Source of the DNA: Anaerolineae bacterium
GTDB taxonomy: Bacteria; Chloroflexota; Anaerolineae; Aggregatilineales; Phototrophicaceae
Length of the DNA: 64,000 nt
Direction of reading: 5' to 3'
Assembly: GCA_013360465.1 (NCBI GenBank)
Contig: JABWBO010000037.1
Coordinates: forward strand, 1 to 64,000
Shown here: in pieces, positions 46,760-55,484 of the stretch
How the letters are laid out: each line of letters opens with the position of its first letter
How positions within the stretch are numbered: the stretch's first letter is position 1
Position numbers and translations under genes: made by a program
The notes under the pieces: generated by a model
What the model saw: only the letters and a program-made list of their open reading frames with translations
Told to the model about the DNA's origin: nothing
Database searches by the model: none

Positions 46760-46845
46760 CGCAGGCGTCGAGGAGCGTCAGCCCCAGGCGGAAGATCGCC
46801 CGTCCCATATGGTTGTAGATGTGGGTCGGGCGCGGCGCGCGGATG
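46760..46845 (-). pseudogene. 86-bp fragment of a cas6 gene
   Basis: This segment matches 38168-38253, inside the cas6 gene at 37398-38309, at 85 of 86 positions; the single difference is CATATGG for CATGTGG. It would encode part of the Cas6 N-terminus (around HIYNHMGRAIFRLGL) and is cut at both ends. It marks a duplication or rearrangement end-point at the edge of the CRISPR region, right before the first metabolic gene. Confidence 0.85.
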
Positions 46846-46856
46846 ATGTCGGAAGA

Positions 46857-47714
46857 TTACCCCAGCGGAAGACCCAGATCCCGGACTTTCTGCGTCAGAT
46901 TGCGCTTGGCGAGCGGGATCAGCCCGAGGGGCAGATGCTCGATCACGCCATAGGCATTAGGGTTAGTCTGGTGCAGCCGCATGAGGATGGTGTCGAAGTC
47001 CATCAGCCCGGTGCCGATCACCGTCTCGGTGATGTGTACGACCAGGCGATCCTCCAGCATAAAATCCTTCAGGTGTACCGTCGCGATATATGGCGCCAGC
47101 AGGTCGAACAGGTGGTTGAGCATCGGTTCCAGGTTGAAAGCCGTCGGCAGGTCGCCCACGAAGTTGCAGGGATCGAGGTTGATCTTGAGGTGTTTGGAGC
47201 CGGTCCGCTCGATCACCCGCTTAATCGTTTCGGGGGTGTTCAACGTGGTCGTCACGTGCGTTTCCAGCACGATGTCGACTCCCAGGTCTTCGGCAACCTG
47301 GAGGATCTCGATCAGGCTTTGCACCAGCCGATCTTCGGTCTGCGATGTGTAGTTGTCGCCGTGGGGATACCAGTCGCCGCGCGGGCTAAGGCTGGTTGGA
47401 CGCACACCGGATTCGGTGATGCCCATCTTCGCAGCCAGCCGGGCGATGTCCTGTGCCCCGGCGACCCCGGCTTTGCGCACACGTTCGTCGGGCGAAATAA
47501 TGCAGGGGTAGGGTCCCCAGAGCTGCAAGAAGGGCATCCCCTGATCGGCGAACACGCTTCTGGCGTTGTCCGCCGTCTGATCGGAGATGGCGCTGGCGGG
47601 CACGCTGATGTGCGCCCCGACGCCATGAAAGCCCAGATCTGCCGCAAACCGCAGCCGGTCATACGTCACATCGGTGAGATCGCTCGTGAACAGACCGAGT
47701 AAACCAATCTTCAT
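46857..47714 (-). CDS. Sugar phosphate isomerase/epimerase-family TIM-barrel protein
   Basis: A 285-residue protein of the AP-endonuclease-2/xylose-isomerase-like fold. Candidate metal ligands occur in IVLETHVTT (Glu), INLDPCNF (Asp), TVHLKDFM (His) and GVIEHLPLG (Glu), the arrangement seen in hydroxypyruvate isomerase and in sugar epimerases. It is the last gene of a minus-strand catabolic block and would act in the cytoplasm on a keto-sugar or sugar acid. The 168-bp gap to the mutarotase gene upstream may hold its own promoter. Precise substrate unknown. Confidence 0.8.
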   Translation of the reverse strand: MKIGLLGLFTSDLTDVTYDRLRFAADLGFHGVGAHISVPASAISDQTADNARSVFADQGMPFLQLWGPYPCIISPDERVRKAGVAGAQDIARLAAKMGITESGVRPTSLSPRGDWYPHGDNYTSQTEDRLVQSLIEILQVAEDLGVDIVLETHVTTTLNTPETIKRVIERTGSKHLKINLDPCNFVGDLPTAFNLEPMLNHLFDLLAPYIATVHLKDFMLEDRLVVHITETVIGTGLMDFDTILMRLHQTNPNAYGVIEHLPLGLIPLAKRNLTQKVRDLGLPLG

Positions 47715-47882
47715 GGTTGTCTCCTACGCGGGATGAAAGGACTGAGTTGAAAGGGCTGAGGACTGAGTCAGGACACACCCGCGTTCTCGACTCGAAGGAT
47801 CAAAGCGCTGTTACAGGTAGGGCGACCGCTGCGCAATCCTCTTTACTCGGCACGCAGTCCTGGTCTTGTCAGTCCATTCTTG

Positions 47883-48227
47883 TCAATCCATATGGAACAG
47901 TTCTTCCATCGGCAGCCACCAACCGCCCTCGATACTGCCTTTGGAATTGCCCTCGAACGGTTCCTGACAGGGATCGGTGAGCGCCCACCACTCATGGGTG
48001 CGCGGATCGGCAGCGACTTTAGCCATGTCGGCGGCGAAGTCGTCACCTACGTACTCGAAATAGGCGAAGAGCAGTCCACCTCGATGATAGATTGAGTAGC
48101 GTGTCACTTTGGCTTCGCGCAGTTTCGCCAGCACGTCCGCCCAGACAGCGGCGTGCAGGTGCTTGTATTCGTCGTACTTTTCCGGTTTGAGTCGGATGAT
48201 CTGTCCGAAACGCTGGATGTTTCCCAC
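47883..48227 (-). CDS. rhaM: L-rhamnose mutarotase family protein
   Basis: A 114-residue protein with the family features RFGQIIRLKPEKYDEYKHLHA, VWADVLAKLREAKVTRYSIY, LFAYFEYVGDDF and the C-terminal WWLPMEELFHMD. These proteins interconvert alpha and beta anomers of L-rhamnose or L-fucose, and the conserved His in KHLHA is the catalytic base. It lies 12 bp downstream of the dehydrogenase E1-beta gene. It is the best clue that the block handles a 6-deoxy-hexose, although homologues occur in other sugar clusters. Confidence 0.85.
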   Translation of the reverse strand: MGNIQRFGQIIRLKPEKYDEYKHLHAAVWADVLAKLREAKVTRYSIYHRGGLLFAYFEYVGDDFAADMAKVAADPRTHEWWALTDPCQEPFEGNSKGSIEGGWWLPMEELFHMD

Positions 48228-48239
48228 GATAGCGCTCCT

Positions 48240-49220
48240 TTATGCGTCGGTCAGAACGGATTTGACGGCGCGCATAATCCGCCCGACGTTCGGCAGTACC
48301 TCGTCTTCCAGCGGCGGACTGTAGGCGATCAGCGCCGCGCCCATGTTGACGCGCTTGACCGGCGCGGCAAGCCAGTACACGCCTTCATCTGCGGCAAGTG
48401 AGGCGATATCGCCGCCCCAGCCGGCTTGATGCGGCGCTTCTTCGACCACCACCAGGTGGTTGGTTTTGGCTAGCGAATGAAGGATGGTCGCCTTGTCCAG
48501 CGGCACGAACGAGCGAACGTCGATCACCTCGCAGGAAATGTCCTCCCTGGCGAGCTGCTCGGCGGCTTCCAGCGAGCGGTGCATCATCAACTGCGAGGCG
48601 ACGACGGTGACGTCGGTCCCCTCGCGCATCACCTTCGACTCGCCCAGCTTCATCGGCGCAGTGTCGTCCGGCACCTCGCCCTTCATGTTGTACAGACCCT
48701 TATGCTCCAGCACAAAGACCGGGTTGTTTTCGCGGATTGCGCCGCGCAGCAGTCCATACATGTCGACAGGCGTGGACGGTGACACGACCTTGATGCCGGG
48801 GAAGTTCATCAGCCAGGACTCGGCGCACTGGCTGTGCTGTGTGCCGAAGCCGTTGCCGCCGCCCTGTGCGGCGCGCACTGTCAGCGGCACGACGAACTGC
48901 CCGCCCGACATGTAGCGGTACTTTGCCACCTGGTTAGCGAGCTGGTCGAGCGCTACCGGCACGAAGTCGGCGAACATCAGCTCGGCGACCGGTCGCAGAC
49001 CCGTGATCGCCGCGCCCAGTGCCGTCCCGATGATCGCCTGCTCGCTGATCGGCGTATCGCGCACGCGGTCGGGACCAAAACGCTCGTACAAGCCGGGCGT
49101 CACTTTGAAGACGCCGCCGGCTTCGGCGACATCTTCGCCGAAAAAGATCACATCCGGGTCGCTGGCGAGTTCGTCAGTCAGCGCCTTGGCGACTGCTTCG
49201 CGATAGGTCATTTCAGGCAT
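48240..49220 (-). CDS. 2-oxo-acid dehydrogenase E1 beta subunit (pyruvate/acetoin type)
   Basis: A 326-residue protein beginning MTYREAVAKALTDELASDP, with VIFFGEDVAEAGGVFKVT, TPISEQAIIGTALGAAITG and FADFVPVALDQLANQVAKYR. These are hallmarks of the beta subunit of E1 in pyruvate or acetoin dehydrogenase complexes, which needs thiamine diphosphate held between alpha and beta subunits. It follows the alpha gene by 6 bp. E2 is next upstream in the operon. No E3 (lipoamide dehydrogenase) gene is in the window, so it must be shared from elsewhere. Confidence 0.92.
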   Translation of the reverse strand: MPEMTYREAVAKALTDELASDPDVIFFGEDVAEAGGVFKVTPGLYERFGPDRVRDTPISEQAIIGTALGAAITGLRPVAELMFADFVPVALDQLANQVAKYRYMSGGQFVVPLTVRAAQGGGNGFGTQHSQCAESWLMNFPGIKVVSPSTPVDMYGLLRGAIRENNPVFVLEHKGLYNMKGEVPDDTAPMKLGESKVMREGTDVTVVASQLMMHRSLEAAEQLAREDISCEVIDVRSFVPLDKATILHSLAKTNHLVVVEEAPHQAGWGGDIASLAADEGVYWLAAPVKRVNMGAALIAYSPPLEDEVLPNVGRIMRAVKSVLTDA

Positions 49221-49226
49221 TGCCGC

Positions 49227-50198
49227 TCACCCTTCGTAGTAGACATCGGCGTAAAGCGCTTCGACCGGCGGATAGGGCTGTTGTTTCGCCCATTCGACCG
49301 CATCGACTACCGCCATCTCGGCGGCTTGGCGCATCTCGGCGAACTCCACCTCGTCGAGCTGGCTGTCGGCGATCATACGCGCTTTGAGAATGTCGATCGG
49401 ATCGCGTTTCAGCCACTCGTCCAGTTCACCCTGCTTGCGGTACGGGGCGGTGTCGGTGCGCGAATGACCGCGGTAGCGGTAGGTCTTGCACTCGATCAGC
49501 GAGGGACCTTCGCCGGCGCGCGCCCGGTCGCCCGCCGCTTTAACGACCGTGTAGACCGCTTCGGCGTCCTGTCCATCGACAATCACGCCGGGCATGGCGT
49601 AGGACGTTCCGCGCACGGCGATATCCTGTACTGGCGTGGTCTTGCTCCACACGCTGTATTCACCGTACAGGTTGTTCTCGCAGATGAACAGCGCCGGCAG
49701 CTTCCAAACTGACGCCATGTTAAGCGCTTCGTGGAAGGCGCCGATATTGGACGCGCCCTCACCGAAGAAGGTGACGGCGATGCCGCCGGTTTTCTTGACC
49801 TGCGCCGTCAGCGCCGCGCCCATGGCGATCGGCAGCTGGGCGCCGACGATGGCGTTGGCGCCCAGCAGCCCGATCGAGGCGTCTGTCATATGCATGCTGC
49901 CGCCCTTGCCTTTACAGGCACCGGCTTCTTTGCCCATCATCTCGCCCATCATCGCCCGCAGGCTCATGCCCAGTGCCAGCGCGTGATGGTGACCACGATA
50001 GGTGCAGGTGACCTTGTCGCCCGTGATGAGCGCCGCTGCCGTGCCGACTGCCACCGCCTCGTGACCGATAGCCAGGTGGGTCGTCCCCCGGATCAGGTTA
50101 GCGAGGAACAGCTCCTGAATTTTCTCTTCTGCCAGGCGCGTCTCGATCATCAGACGGAGCGCCTGCTGCCGCCTCTCGATGGGCAAGCTTGTGATCAT
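49227..50198 (-). CDS. 2-oxo-acid dehydrogenase E1 alpha subunit (pyruvate/acetoin type)
   Basis: A 323-residue protein with THLAIGHEAVAVG, YRGHHHALALG, GGSMHM, and the thiamine diphosphate site TFFGEGASNIGAFHEALNMA followed by ENNLYGEY. The alternative start codons near 50198 do not change the call. It decarboxylates the 2-oxo acid and passes the acyl group to the lipoyl arm of E2. It lies 37 bp after the E2 gene, in the same operon. Length fits AcoA-type rather than the longer mitochondrial type. Confidence 0.92.
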   Translation of the reverse strand: MITSLPIERRQQALRLMIETRLAEEKIQELFLANLIRGTTHLAIGHEAVAVGTAAALITGDKVTCTYRGHHHALALGMSLRAMMGEMMGKEAGACKGKGGSMHMTDASIGLLGANAIVGAQLPIAMGAALTAQVKKTGGIAVTFFGEGASNIGAFHEALNMASVWKLPALFICENNLYGEYSVWSKTTPVQDIAVRGTSYAMPGVIVDGQDAEAVYTVVKAAGDRARAGEGPSLIECKTYRYRGHSRTDTAPYRKQGELDEWLKRDPIDILKARMIADSQLDEVEFAEMRQAAEMAVVDAVEWAKQQPYPPVEALYADVYYEG

Positions 50199-50235
50199 AG
50201 GTCTCTCGCTTTACCTTCCATTCAAACCAGACGCT

Positions 50236-51606
50236 TTATCCCGCGCCCGGCGCGAACCGCTTCAATTCTTCCTCGAAAATGACCATGAACCGCGCCAGAT
50301 CCATGCCGTCGACCACCCGGTGATCGCCGCTCAGCGTCATGTGCGCCGTCTGCCGGATGAACAGTCCGCCATCAATGACTATCGGTCGCGGTTTGAACGC
50401 CCCCACCGCCAGGATTCCCACCTGGGGCGGGTTGATCACCGCCGTGAAGTGATCCACCTGCCAGATCATCCCCAGGTTGCTCACCGTGAAGGTTCCGCCC
50501 TGGAGATCATCCAGGCTCAGCCGGTTGGCGCGCGCGCGTTCGATCAAGGCGCGGCTCGTCTCTGCCATACCGACCAGCGAGTAGCGTTCGGCGCTGCGCA
50601 GCACCGGCGTGATCAGCCCATCGTCGCGGGCGACAGCCACAGCCAGATGGACGGGCTGATAATGCAGGAGCTTGCCGTCATGGAAGGTTGCGTTCAGCGC
50701 CGGCAGCCGCGCCAGGGTTTGCGCTGTCAGATAGAGGATCAGATCGTTGATCCTGATCTTGCCGGGTAGCGACTTCAAGAGAGCCAGGGCGTCGTCGAAG
50801 ACGAATTCGCCGGTCACGTAGAAGTGCGGGGCTTCGCGCATACTCTCTCCCAGCCGTTTGCCGATGATCTGGCGCGTGCGGGAGAGCGGCACGACTGTGA
50901 CACCATCCTCTGCCGGGATGAGCGAAGCCTGTTCAGCGGCAGTCGCGGCAGGTGTTTCGCTCACTGCCTGGGGAGCGGCTGCATAGGAGTCCAGCGTCGC
51001 CAGTGTGATCGGGTTGGCGTAGCCAGCTGCCAGCACTGCCGCCAGATCAATACCGCGTTCGTGGGCAGCCCGGCGCACAGCCGGCAGCGCACGAATGCCT
51101 CTGGCATCTCCAAGCGGGTCACGAGACAGCGGTGTGACCGGGGTCTGTCGTCCCTGTCGGAAAGCCTGCTGCACATCGCTGCGCGTCACACGTCCCCGCG
51201 TCCCGCTCCCGGCGATCTGCTCGATATCGACCTGGAGGTCACGTGCCACGCGCTGTGCGACCGGCGATACCCGTGAGGCGCTGCTGCTGGCGGCGAGCGG
51301 TGCATCGGGCGCTACTGCCGCAGTGGACCCTGCTGCGGGAGCCGCGCCGGCGGCAGGGCGGTACTCTTCGGGGCTGCCGATGCGGGCGATCACGCTGCCA
51401 ATGGCGATTTCCTGATCCGCCGCGATCCGGTGTTCAAGCAGGATGCCGCCGACCAGGGCTTCCAGTTCGACGTTCGCTTTGTCCGATTCGATCACGGCGA
51501 TAGCTTCGCCCTTCTGCACCGCACTCCCCGGCGCTTTCAGCCATTCGACCAGACGCCCGGTCTGGGTGTCAAAGCCCAGATTGGGCATCAAGATATCGGT
51601 TGCCAT
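50236..51606 (-). CDS. Dihydrolipoamide acyltransferase E2 component
   Basis: A 456-residue protein. An N-terminal lipoyl domain has AIAVIESDKANVELEALVGG, with the Lys in SDKA as the lipoylation site. After an Ala/Pro-rich linker comes a peripheral-subunit-binding domain (SPVAQRVARDLQVDIEQIAG, about residues 111-150). The catalytic acyltransferase domain ends HMTLSGDHRVVDGMDLARFM, holding the active-site His and Asp. It accepts the acyl group from E1 and gives it to coenzyme A. It lies 1 bp downstream of the tautomerase gene. Confidence 0.94.
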   Translation of the reverse strand: MATDILMPNLGFDTQTGRLVEWLKAPGSAVQKGEAIAVIESDKANVELEALVGGILLEHRIAADQEIAIGSVIARIGSPEEYRPAAGAAPAAGSTAAVAPDAPLAASSSASRVSPVAQRVARDLQVDIEQIAGSGTRGRVTRSDVQQAFRQGRQTPVTPLSRDPLGDARGIRALPAVRRAAHERGIDLAAVLAAGYANPITLATLDSYAAAPQAVSETPAATAAEQASLIPAEDGVTVVPLSRTRQIIGKRLGESMREAPHFYVTGEFVFDDALALLKSLPGKIRINDLILYLTAQTLARLPALNATFHDGKLLHYQPVHLAVAVARDDGLITPVLRSAERYSLVGMAETSRALIERARANRLSLDDLQGGTFTVSNLGMIWQVDHFTAVINPPQVGILAVGAFKPRPIVIDGGLFIRQTAHMTLSGDHRVVDGMDLARFMVIFEEELKRFAPGAG

Positions 51607-51607
51607 G

Positions 51608-51808
51608 TCAGTCCTCGGTTATTCGTGAACTTGCCGCCTTCAGCCCAGGTCGCGCGGAGTCGCCGTCCTCGATGTTCTGAAAGATGATCAGCACATCTTC
51701 CGGTCGCGCTCCGCCTTCTTCAACGAGCGCCTCATAAATGCGCTGGCTCACGGCTTTTTTCTGACTGGCGCTGCGCCCCGGAGCCCAGTAAACAAACACG
51801 GTTGGCAC
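51608..51808 (-). CDS. 4-oxalocrotonate tautomerase-family protein
   Basis: A 66-residue protein, MPTVFVYWAPGRSASQKKAV, giving an N-terminal proline after methionine removal, the catalytic base of this family. It continues RIYEALVEEGGARPEDVLI. Such small enzymes form hexamers and convert enol to keto forms of 2-oxo acids. Its position, 1 bp before E2, suggests that it supplies the dehydrogenase with the keto tautomer. The family substrate range is wide, so the exact compound is unknown. Confidence 0.85.
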   Translation of the reverse strand: MPTVFVYWAPGRSASQKKAVSQRIYEALVEEGGARPEDVLIIFQNIEDGDSARPGLKAASSRITED

Positions 51809-51881
51809 AATCGTTTTCCCTAGCAGTCATGGGGGCTGGAAATGACCCCGATGCTTCGAAAGAAACAGGAACCCTCTCGAT

Positions 51882-52751
51882 TTAGCCCTTGATGGCGCCA
51901 AACGTCAAGCCGCGCACCATGTTGCGCTGCGTGGAGATGACGAAGATGATCGCGGGGATCATCATCAGCACCGACATGGCGCACATACCCCGCCAGTCTA
52001 CGGTGAACTGGCTGGTGAAATCGTACAGCCCGACCGGGAAAGTCTTAGCGTTGGGTGTGCGCGTCAGTAGGCTTGCCAGCTGATATTCGTTCCACGATGC
52101 TAGGAAGGCGAAAATCGCCGCCGCCGTCATGCCCGGCAGCGCCAGCGGCAGGTCCACCCGCCAGAACGCCGTCCAGTAGCTACAGCCGTCGATGTAGGCT
52201 GCCTCGTCCAGGTCGCGCGGGATCTGCCGGAAGAAACCATCCATCAGCCAGATGGTGAAAGGCGTATTAACGGCGACGTAGACAAACGCCAGTCCTTGGA
52301 CAGTATCCACCAGCCCGACGTTGCGCATCAAAAGGAAGAGAGGCAGGCTGAGGGCGATACCCGGTACTGCGCGCGAGAGCATGATCAGCAGGAAGACCAT
52401 CCTGTGTCCCCGGAACTCGAAGCGCGAGAAGGCGTAACCCGCCATGGTCCCCAGCGCCAGCGATGCGGTGGTGCTTAGCATCGACACCAGGATCGAGTTG
52501 CGCATGTAGTCGCCGACGGGGACACCCGCCGCGTAATCCGGGTTAAGTCCGAACAGTGATGCATACGAGTCGAAGGTGATGCGCTGTGGAATCCAGACGG
52601 GTGGGGTGACATTCACTTCGGATGCCGGGCGAAATGACGTGAAGATGATCCAGATCGCGGGCAGCGCGCCGAGCGTGAGGATGGCGAATGCCACCAGGTT
52701 GTAAACAGCCTGGCGTGAACGCCCATGAGGTCGTACTGCGCGAGTCATCAT
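51882..52751 (-). CDS. CUT1 carbohydrate ABC transporter permease (MalG-like)
   Basis: A 289-residue membrane protein with about six hydrophobic segments, the first being VAFAILTLGALPAIWIIFTS. The cytoplasmic EAA loop DLDEAAYIDGCSYWTAFWRV is present. It pairs with the permease upstream, whose stop overlaps its start by one base. It imports a sugar or sugar-like solute bound by the binding protein at 54079. No ABC ATPase is encoded nearby, so a shared MsmK-like ATPase is likely. Confidence 0.93.
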   Translation of the reverse strand: MMTRAVRPHGRSRQAVYNLVAFAILTLGALPAIWIIFTSFRPASEVNVTPPVWIPQRITFDSYASLFGLNPDYAAGVPVGDYMRNSILVSMLSTTASLALGTMAGYAFSRFEFRGHRMVFLLIMLSRAVPGIALSLPLFLLMRNVGLVDTVQGLAFVYVAVNTPFTIWLMDGFFRQIPRDLDEAAYIDGCSYWTAFWRVDLPLALPGMTAAAIFAFLASWNEYQLASLLTRTPNAKTFPVGLYDFTSQFTVDWRGMCAMSVLMMIPAIIFVISTQRNMVRGLTFGAIKG

Positions 52752-53716
52752 TACTGCACCAGCCTTGACTTCACCAGTTGGCGGAACAGATAGAAGGTGA
52801 ACAGGACGCCGACGACCACGCTCACCATCGACATGGCGCTAGCCAGACCGAAGCGTGAGTTCTGGATAGCCATCTCGCCGACATACGTCCAGATCATCTC
52901 GGTGCGGTTGGCTGGTCCGCCGTCGGTCATGATGCGCACGATGTCGTAGGCGCGCCCAACGTCGAGCGAACGCACGGTCAGCGCGATCAGCACGAATGGC
53001 TGAAGCAGCGGCAGGGTGATCATGCGGAACTGCTGCCAGGCGGTCGCCCCATCCACTTCGGCAGCTTCATAGACCTCGCTCGGCAGTGAGAGCGTGCCCG
53101 CCAGCAGAATGATGGTCGTGACCGGGACGTTCATCCAGATGCTTGCCAGCCCGATCGAGACGATACCGCTGGGCACGTCGACCAACCAGGCTTTCGGCGT
53201 GGTCAGCAGCCCCAGCGAGAGCAGGATGTTGTTCACCAGCCCGACCGTGGCATTGAAGAACCAGGCGAACTGAAAGCCGACCAGCACCGGCGCGAACATC
53301 ATCGGAATCATCAGCAGCGTGCGGATCAGGCTTTGTCCCCATGTCACGCGGGCGATCAACTGCGATAATCCAAGCGCGAGGACGTATTCCAGGTTGACCG
53401 TCACCGCCATGAACAGCAGCGTGCGGAAGAACGCCCCGATGAAGACTTCATCGCCCAGCAGACGTTCGTAGTTGCGGAACATATCGGCGGGGTCAAAGGC
53501 GAAGGTTGCTGGGCGCAGCAGGTTGAACGGCGTGAAGCTGACGTAGATCGAGTAGAGCATGGGGTAGAGTACGATGGCGGCGATCACGATGAGCGTGGGG
53601 GCGATCAGCAGCCAGGGGAAAATGGCGCGCCGAGCGACAAAACTGTTCTTTTGCTGGCGCGCCGGCGACGGCTGTATGGGCAGCGTGGTCGCGCGTTCTG
53701 ATGATTGTGCAGCCAT
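52751..53716 (-). CDS. CUT1 carbohydrate ABC transporter permease (MalF-like)
   Basis: A 321-residue membrane protein from the ATG at 53716; the frame is open to 53788 but those residues lack pattern. Hydrophobic segments start with FPWLLIAPTLIVIAAIVLYP. The EAA loop is SEVYEAAEVDGATAWQQFRM, followed by DGGPANRTEMIWTYV, typical of MalF-type subunits. It forms the transport channel with the MalG-like partner. Confidence 0.93.
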   Translation of the reverse strand: MAAQSSERATTLPIQPSPARQQKNSFVARRAIFPWLLIAPTLIVIAAIVLYPMLYSIYVSFTPFNLLRPATFAFDPADMFRNYERLLGDEVFIGAFFRTLLFMAVTVNLEYVLALGLSQLIARVTWGQSLIRTLLMIPMMFAPVLVGFQFAWFFNATVGLVNNILLSLGLLTTPKAWLVDVPSGIVSIGLASIWMNVPVTTIILLAGTLSLPSEVYEAAEVDGATAWQQFRMITLPLLQPFVLIALTVRSLDVGRAYDIVRIMTDGGPANRTEMIWTYVGEMAIQNSRFGLASAMSMVSVVVGVLFTFYLFRQLVKSRLVQ

Positions 53717-53846
53717 CCGCACTTGTTCCGGGTTTGGTCGGTCGACTTGGAAACCGCGTAGGCAGGGACAGGAGCTTTCTATCCCCACGCCTGTAAGGTT
53801 GAAAAACAGGCGGGTCCCTCAACAAACTGAGCATGATGGGGTTTTC

Positions 53847-53910
53847 CGTAGGGGCGGGGTAGTGTCCCCGTCCGCCATTCACCGGGCGGACAGGTTGGTC
53901 CGCCCCTACG
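53847..53910. repeat. Inverted repeat in intergenic region
   Basis: CGTAGGGGCGG at 53847-53857 and CCGCCCCTACG at 53900-53910 form a perfect 11-bp inverted repeat with about 42 bp between. The inner part also has GTCCCCGTCCGCC and GGGCGGAC. It resembles the small palindromic intergenic elements common in bacterial genomes. It may also end transcription from the binding-protein gene. Confidence 0.55.
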
Positions 53911-53949
53911 TCATCAACCCGTCAGACCCGCCTGTTTCGTGGACTTACT

Positions 53950-54080
53950 AGGGTCTGTCTGCAAACCGCTCACCTCACCCCGTTTCGCTGCGCTCAACCG
54001 CCCTCCAATTGGAGAGGGGCAGGAAACCGTCAGGTTTCCGGGGTGAGGTTGTGTGAAAACCGGGTTTGCAGACACGCTCT
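53950..54080. repeat. MITE-like imperfect palindrome, about 130 bp
   Basis: The outer arms TGTCTGCAAACC (53956-53967) and GGTTTGCAGACA (54063-54074) are perfect inverses. Inside them, CCTCACCCCG and CGGGGTGAGG pair too, so nearly the whole unit can fold. It abuts the stop codon of the substrate-binding protein. No gene fits inside. Shape and size suggest a non-autonomous mobile element or REP-type element. Confidence 0.6.
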
Positions 54081-55440
54081 AACCGTAGTAGCCCAGTTCG
54101 TCCAGCAGGTCGCGCGCGGCATCCGCGCCGGACGCGACGCCATCAGACACCGCCACATCGCCCAGGATAATCGACTGGAGCGCCGGCGTCCACAGGTTGG
54201 TGAAGCTGATCCAATCTGGGAAGAGCGGCGGGGTGAAGAAGTCCTCGCCGATCTGTGTCTGGGCTGTCTCCAGACGAGTGCGATCCAGCTCCACGCTGGA
54301 GGCGGAGGCGTCGGCGATGATACGCGCCCAGACGTCATCGCGCACCGGCAGGACGCCCAACTGTGCTTCGGTATACTGAACGGACTCGCTGGTCAGGAAC
54401 TTGATCAGCGCCGCTGCGGCAGGCTTGTTCTGAGAAGCCTTGGTGATGGAGAAGGCATGTGCGCCCGCCCAACCGGTCCGAACGCCCTCTGAAGCACCTG
54501 TGGGACCGCGCACGATGTCGAAGTTGCCAGCCACCGCGGGGCAAGAGTCCGCACTCTGGAAGTAGCTGTACCAGCCGTACCATTCGAGGTAGAAGGCGAC
54601 CTTGCCGTCGCAGAAGTTCTGCGCTACTTCCGGCCACAGCAGGTTCGGGGTGTCGGCGGGGATCAGATTGTTGACGTATAGGTCGCGCATCCACTGAGCG
54701 GTCATGATGCCGGCGTCGCTGTTGAAAGTCGGCTCAAAGGCATCATCGAAGTAGTTGCCGCCGTTGGCGACCAGCATCTCGTAGTAACGCCCGCTCAGCG
54801 CCTCTTCCTTGCCGGCGAACTGCGTGCCATACTGGACGGCGCCCTGGGCGACGAAGAACTCTGCCATATCGTACATCTGATCGAGGGTGTCCGGCGGCGC
54901 CAGCGGATAGCCATACTCGGCTTCGAAGGCGGACTGGAGATCGGCATTACCGAACAGATCGGTCCGATAGTGCATGCCGCTGATGTCGGCATGGCGGGGG
55001 ATGAGCTGCAGGTTGCCGTCAATCGTCGATGAGTTGATGATGGCAGCGCTGAACTGCGCCAGGTCGTCTTCGCTGAAGTAACTCTGGAGCGGCTCGACAA
55101 AATCGACGTACTGCGCCATAAAGCTGGTATGGTTCCAGGCTACGTCGAAGTCAACCGTGCCGGCAGCGTAGTTGGTCTTCAGATAGCGGTCGATCTCGAA
55201 ACCATCACCCAGGAAGACGATCTCAACGGTCGCGCCAGTCGCTTCCTCCCACTCGCTGATGCGGTCGTAAATCGTCTCATAGGGCTGCCCACCGATGGTT
55301 GCCACGCGCACGGTCACGCCGTCAAAGCGCTGGTCCAACCCTGCCGTCGCCGGTTCACTATCCTGCGCGGCAGCGACGCCGATGCCGAACAGTGCCAGCA
55401 CACTCACCACACCGAGCAGTATCCTGAATTTCCTAAGCAT
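54079..55440 (-). CDS. Extracellular solute-binding protein of the CUT1 transporter
   Basis: A 453-residue secreted protein. The signal peptide KFRILLGVVSVLALFGIGVA ends at an AAAQ-type cleavage site with no lipobox Cys. The mature part has VRVATIGGQPYETIYDRISEW and a family-1 binding-protein layout with GWAGAHAFSITKASQNKPAA near the C-terminus. It captures the substrate outside the cell for the two permeases downstream. The gap of 362 bp to the MalF-like gene holds palindromic elements. Confidence 0.9.
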   Translation of the reverse strand: MLRKFRILLGVVSVLALFGIGVAAAQDSEPATAGLDQRFDGVTVRVATIGGQPYETIYDRISEWEEATGATVEIVFLGDGFEIDRYLKTNYAAGTVDFDVAWNHTSFMAQYVDFVEPLQSYFSEDDLAQFSAAIINSSTIDGNLQLIPRHADISGMHYRTDLFGNADLQSAFEAEYGYPLAPPDTLDQMYDMAEFFVAQGAVQYGTQFAGKEEALSGRYYEMLVANGGNYFDDAFEPTFNSDAGIMTAQWMRDLYVNNLIPADTPNLLWPEVAQNFCDGKVAFYLEWYGWYSYFQSADSCPAVAGNFDIVRGPTGASEGVRTGWAGAHAFSITKASQNKPAAAALIKFLTSESVQYTEAQLGVLPVRDDVWARIIADASASSVELDRTRLETAQTQIGEDFFTPPLFPDWISFTNLWTPALQSIILGDVAVSDGVASGADAARDLLDELGYYG

Positions 55441-55484
55441 TTTGCTCTCCTAGAGGCTCTCTAAATTCTCCACAAACATGCGAT

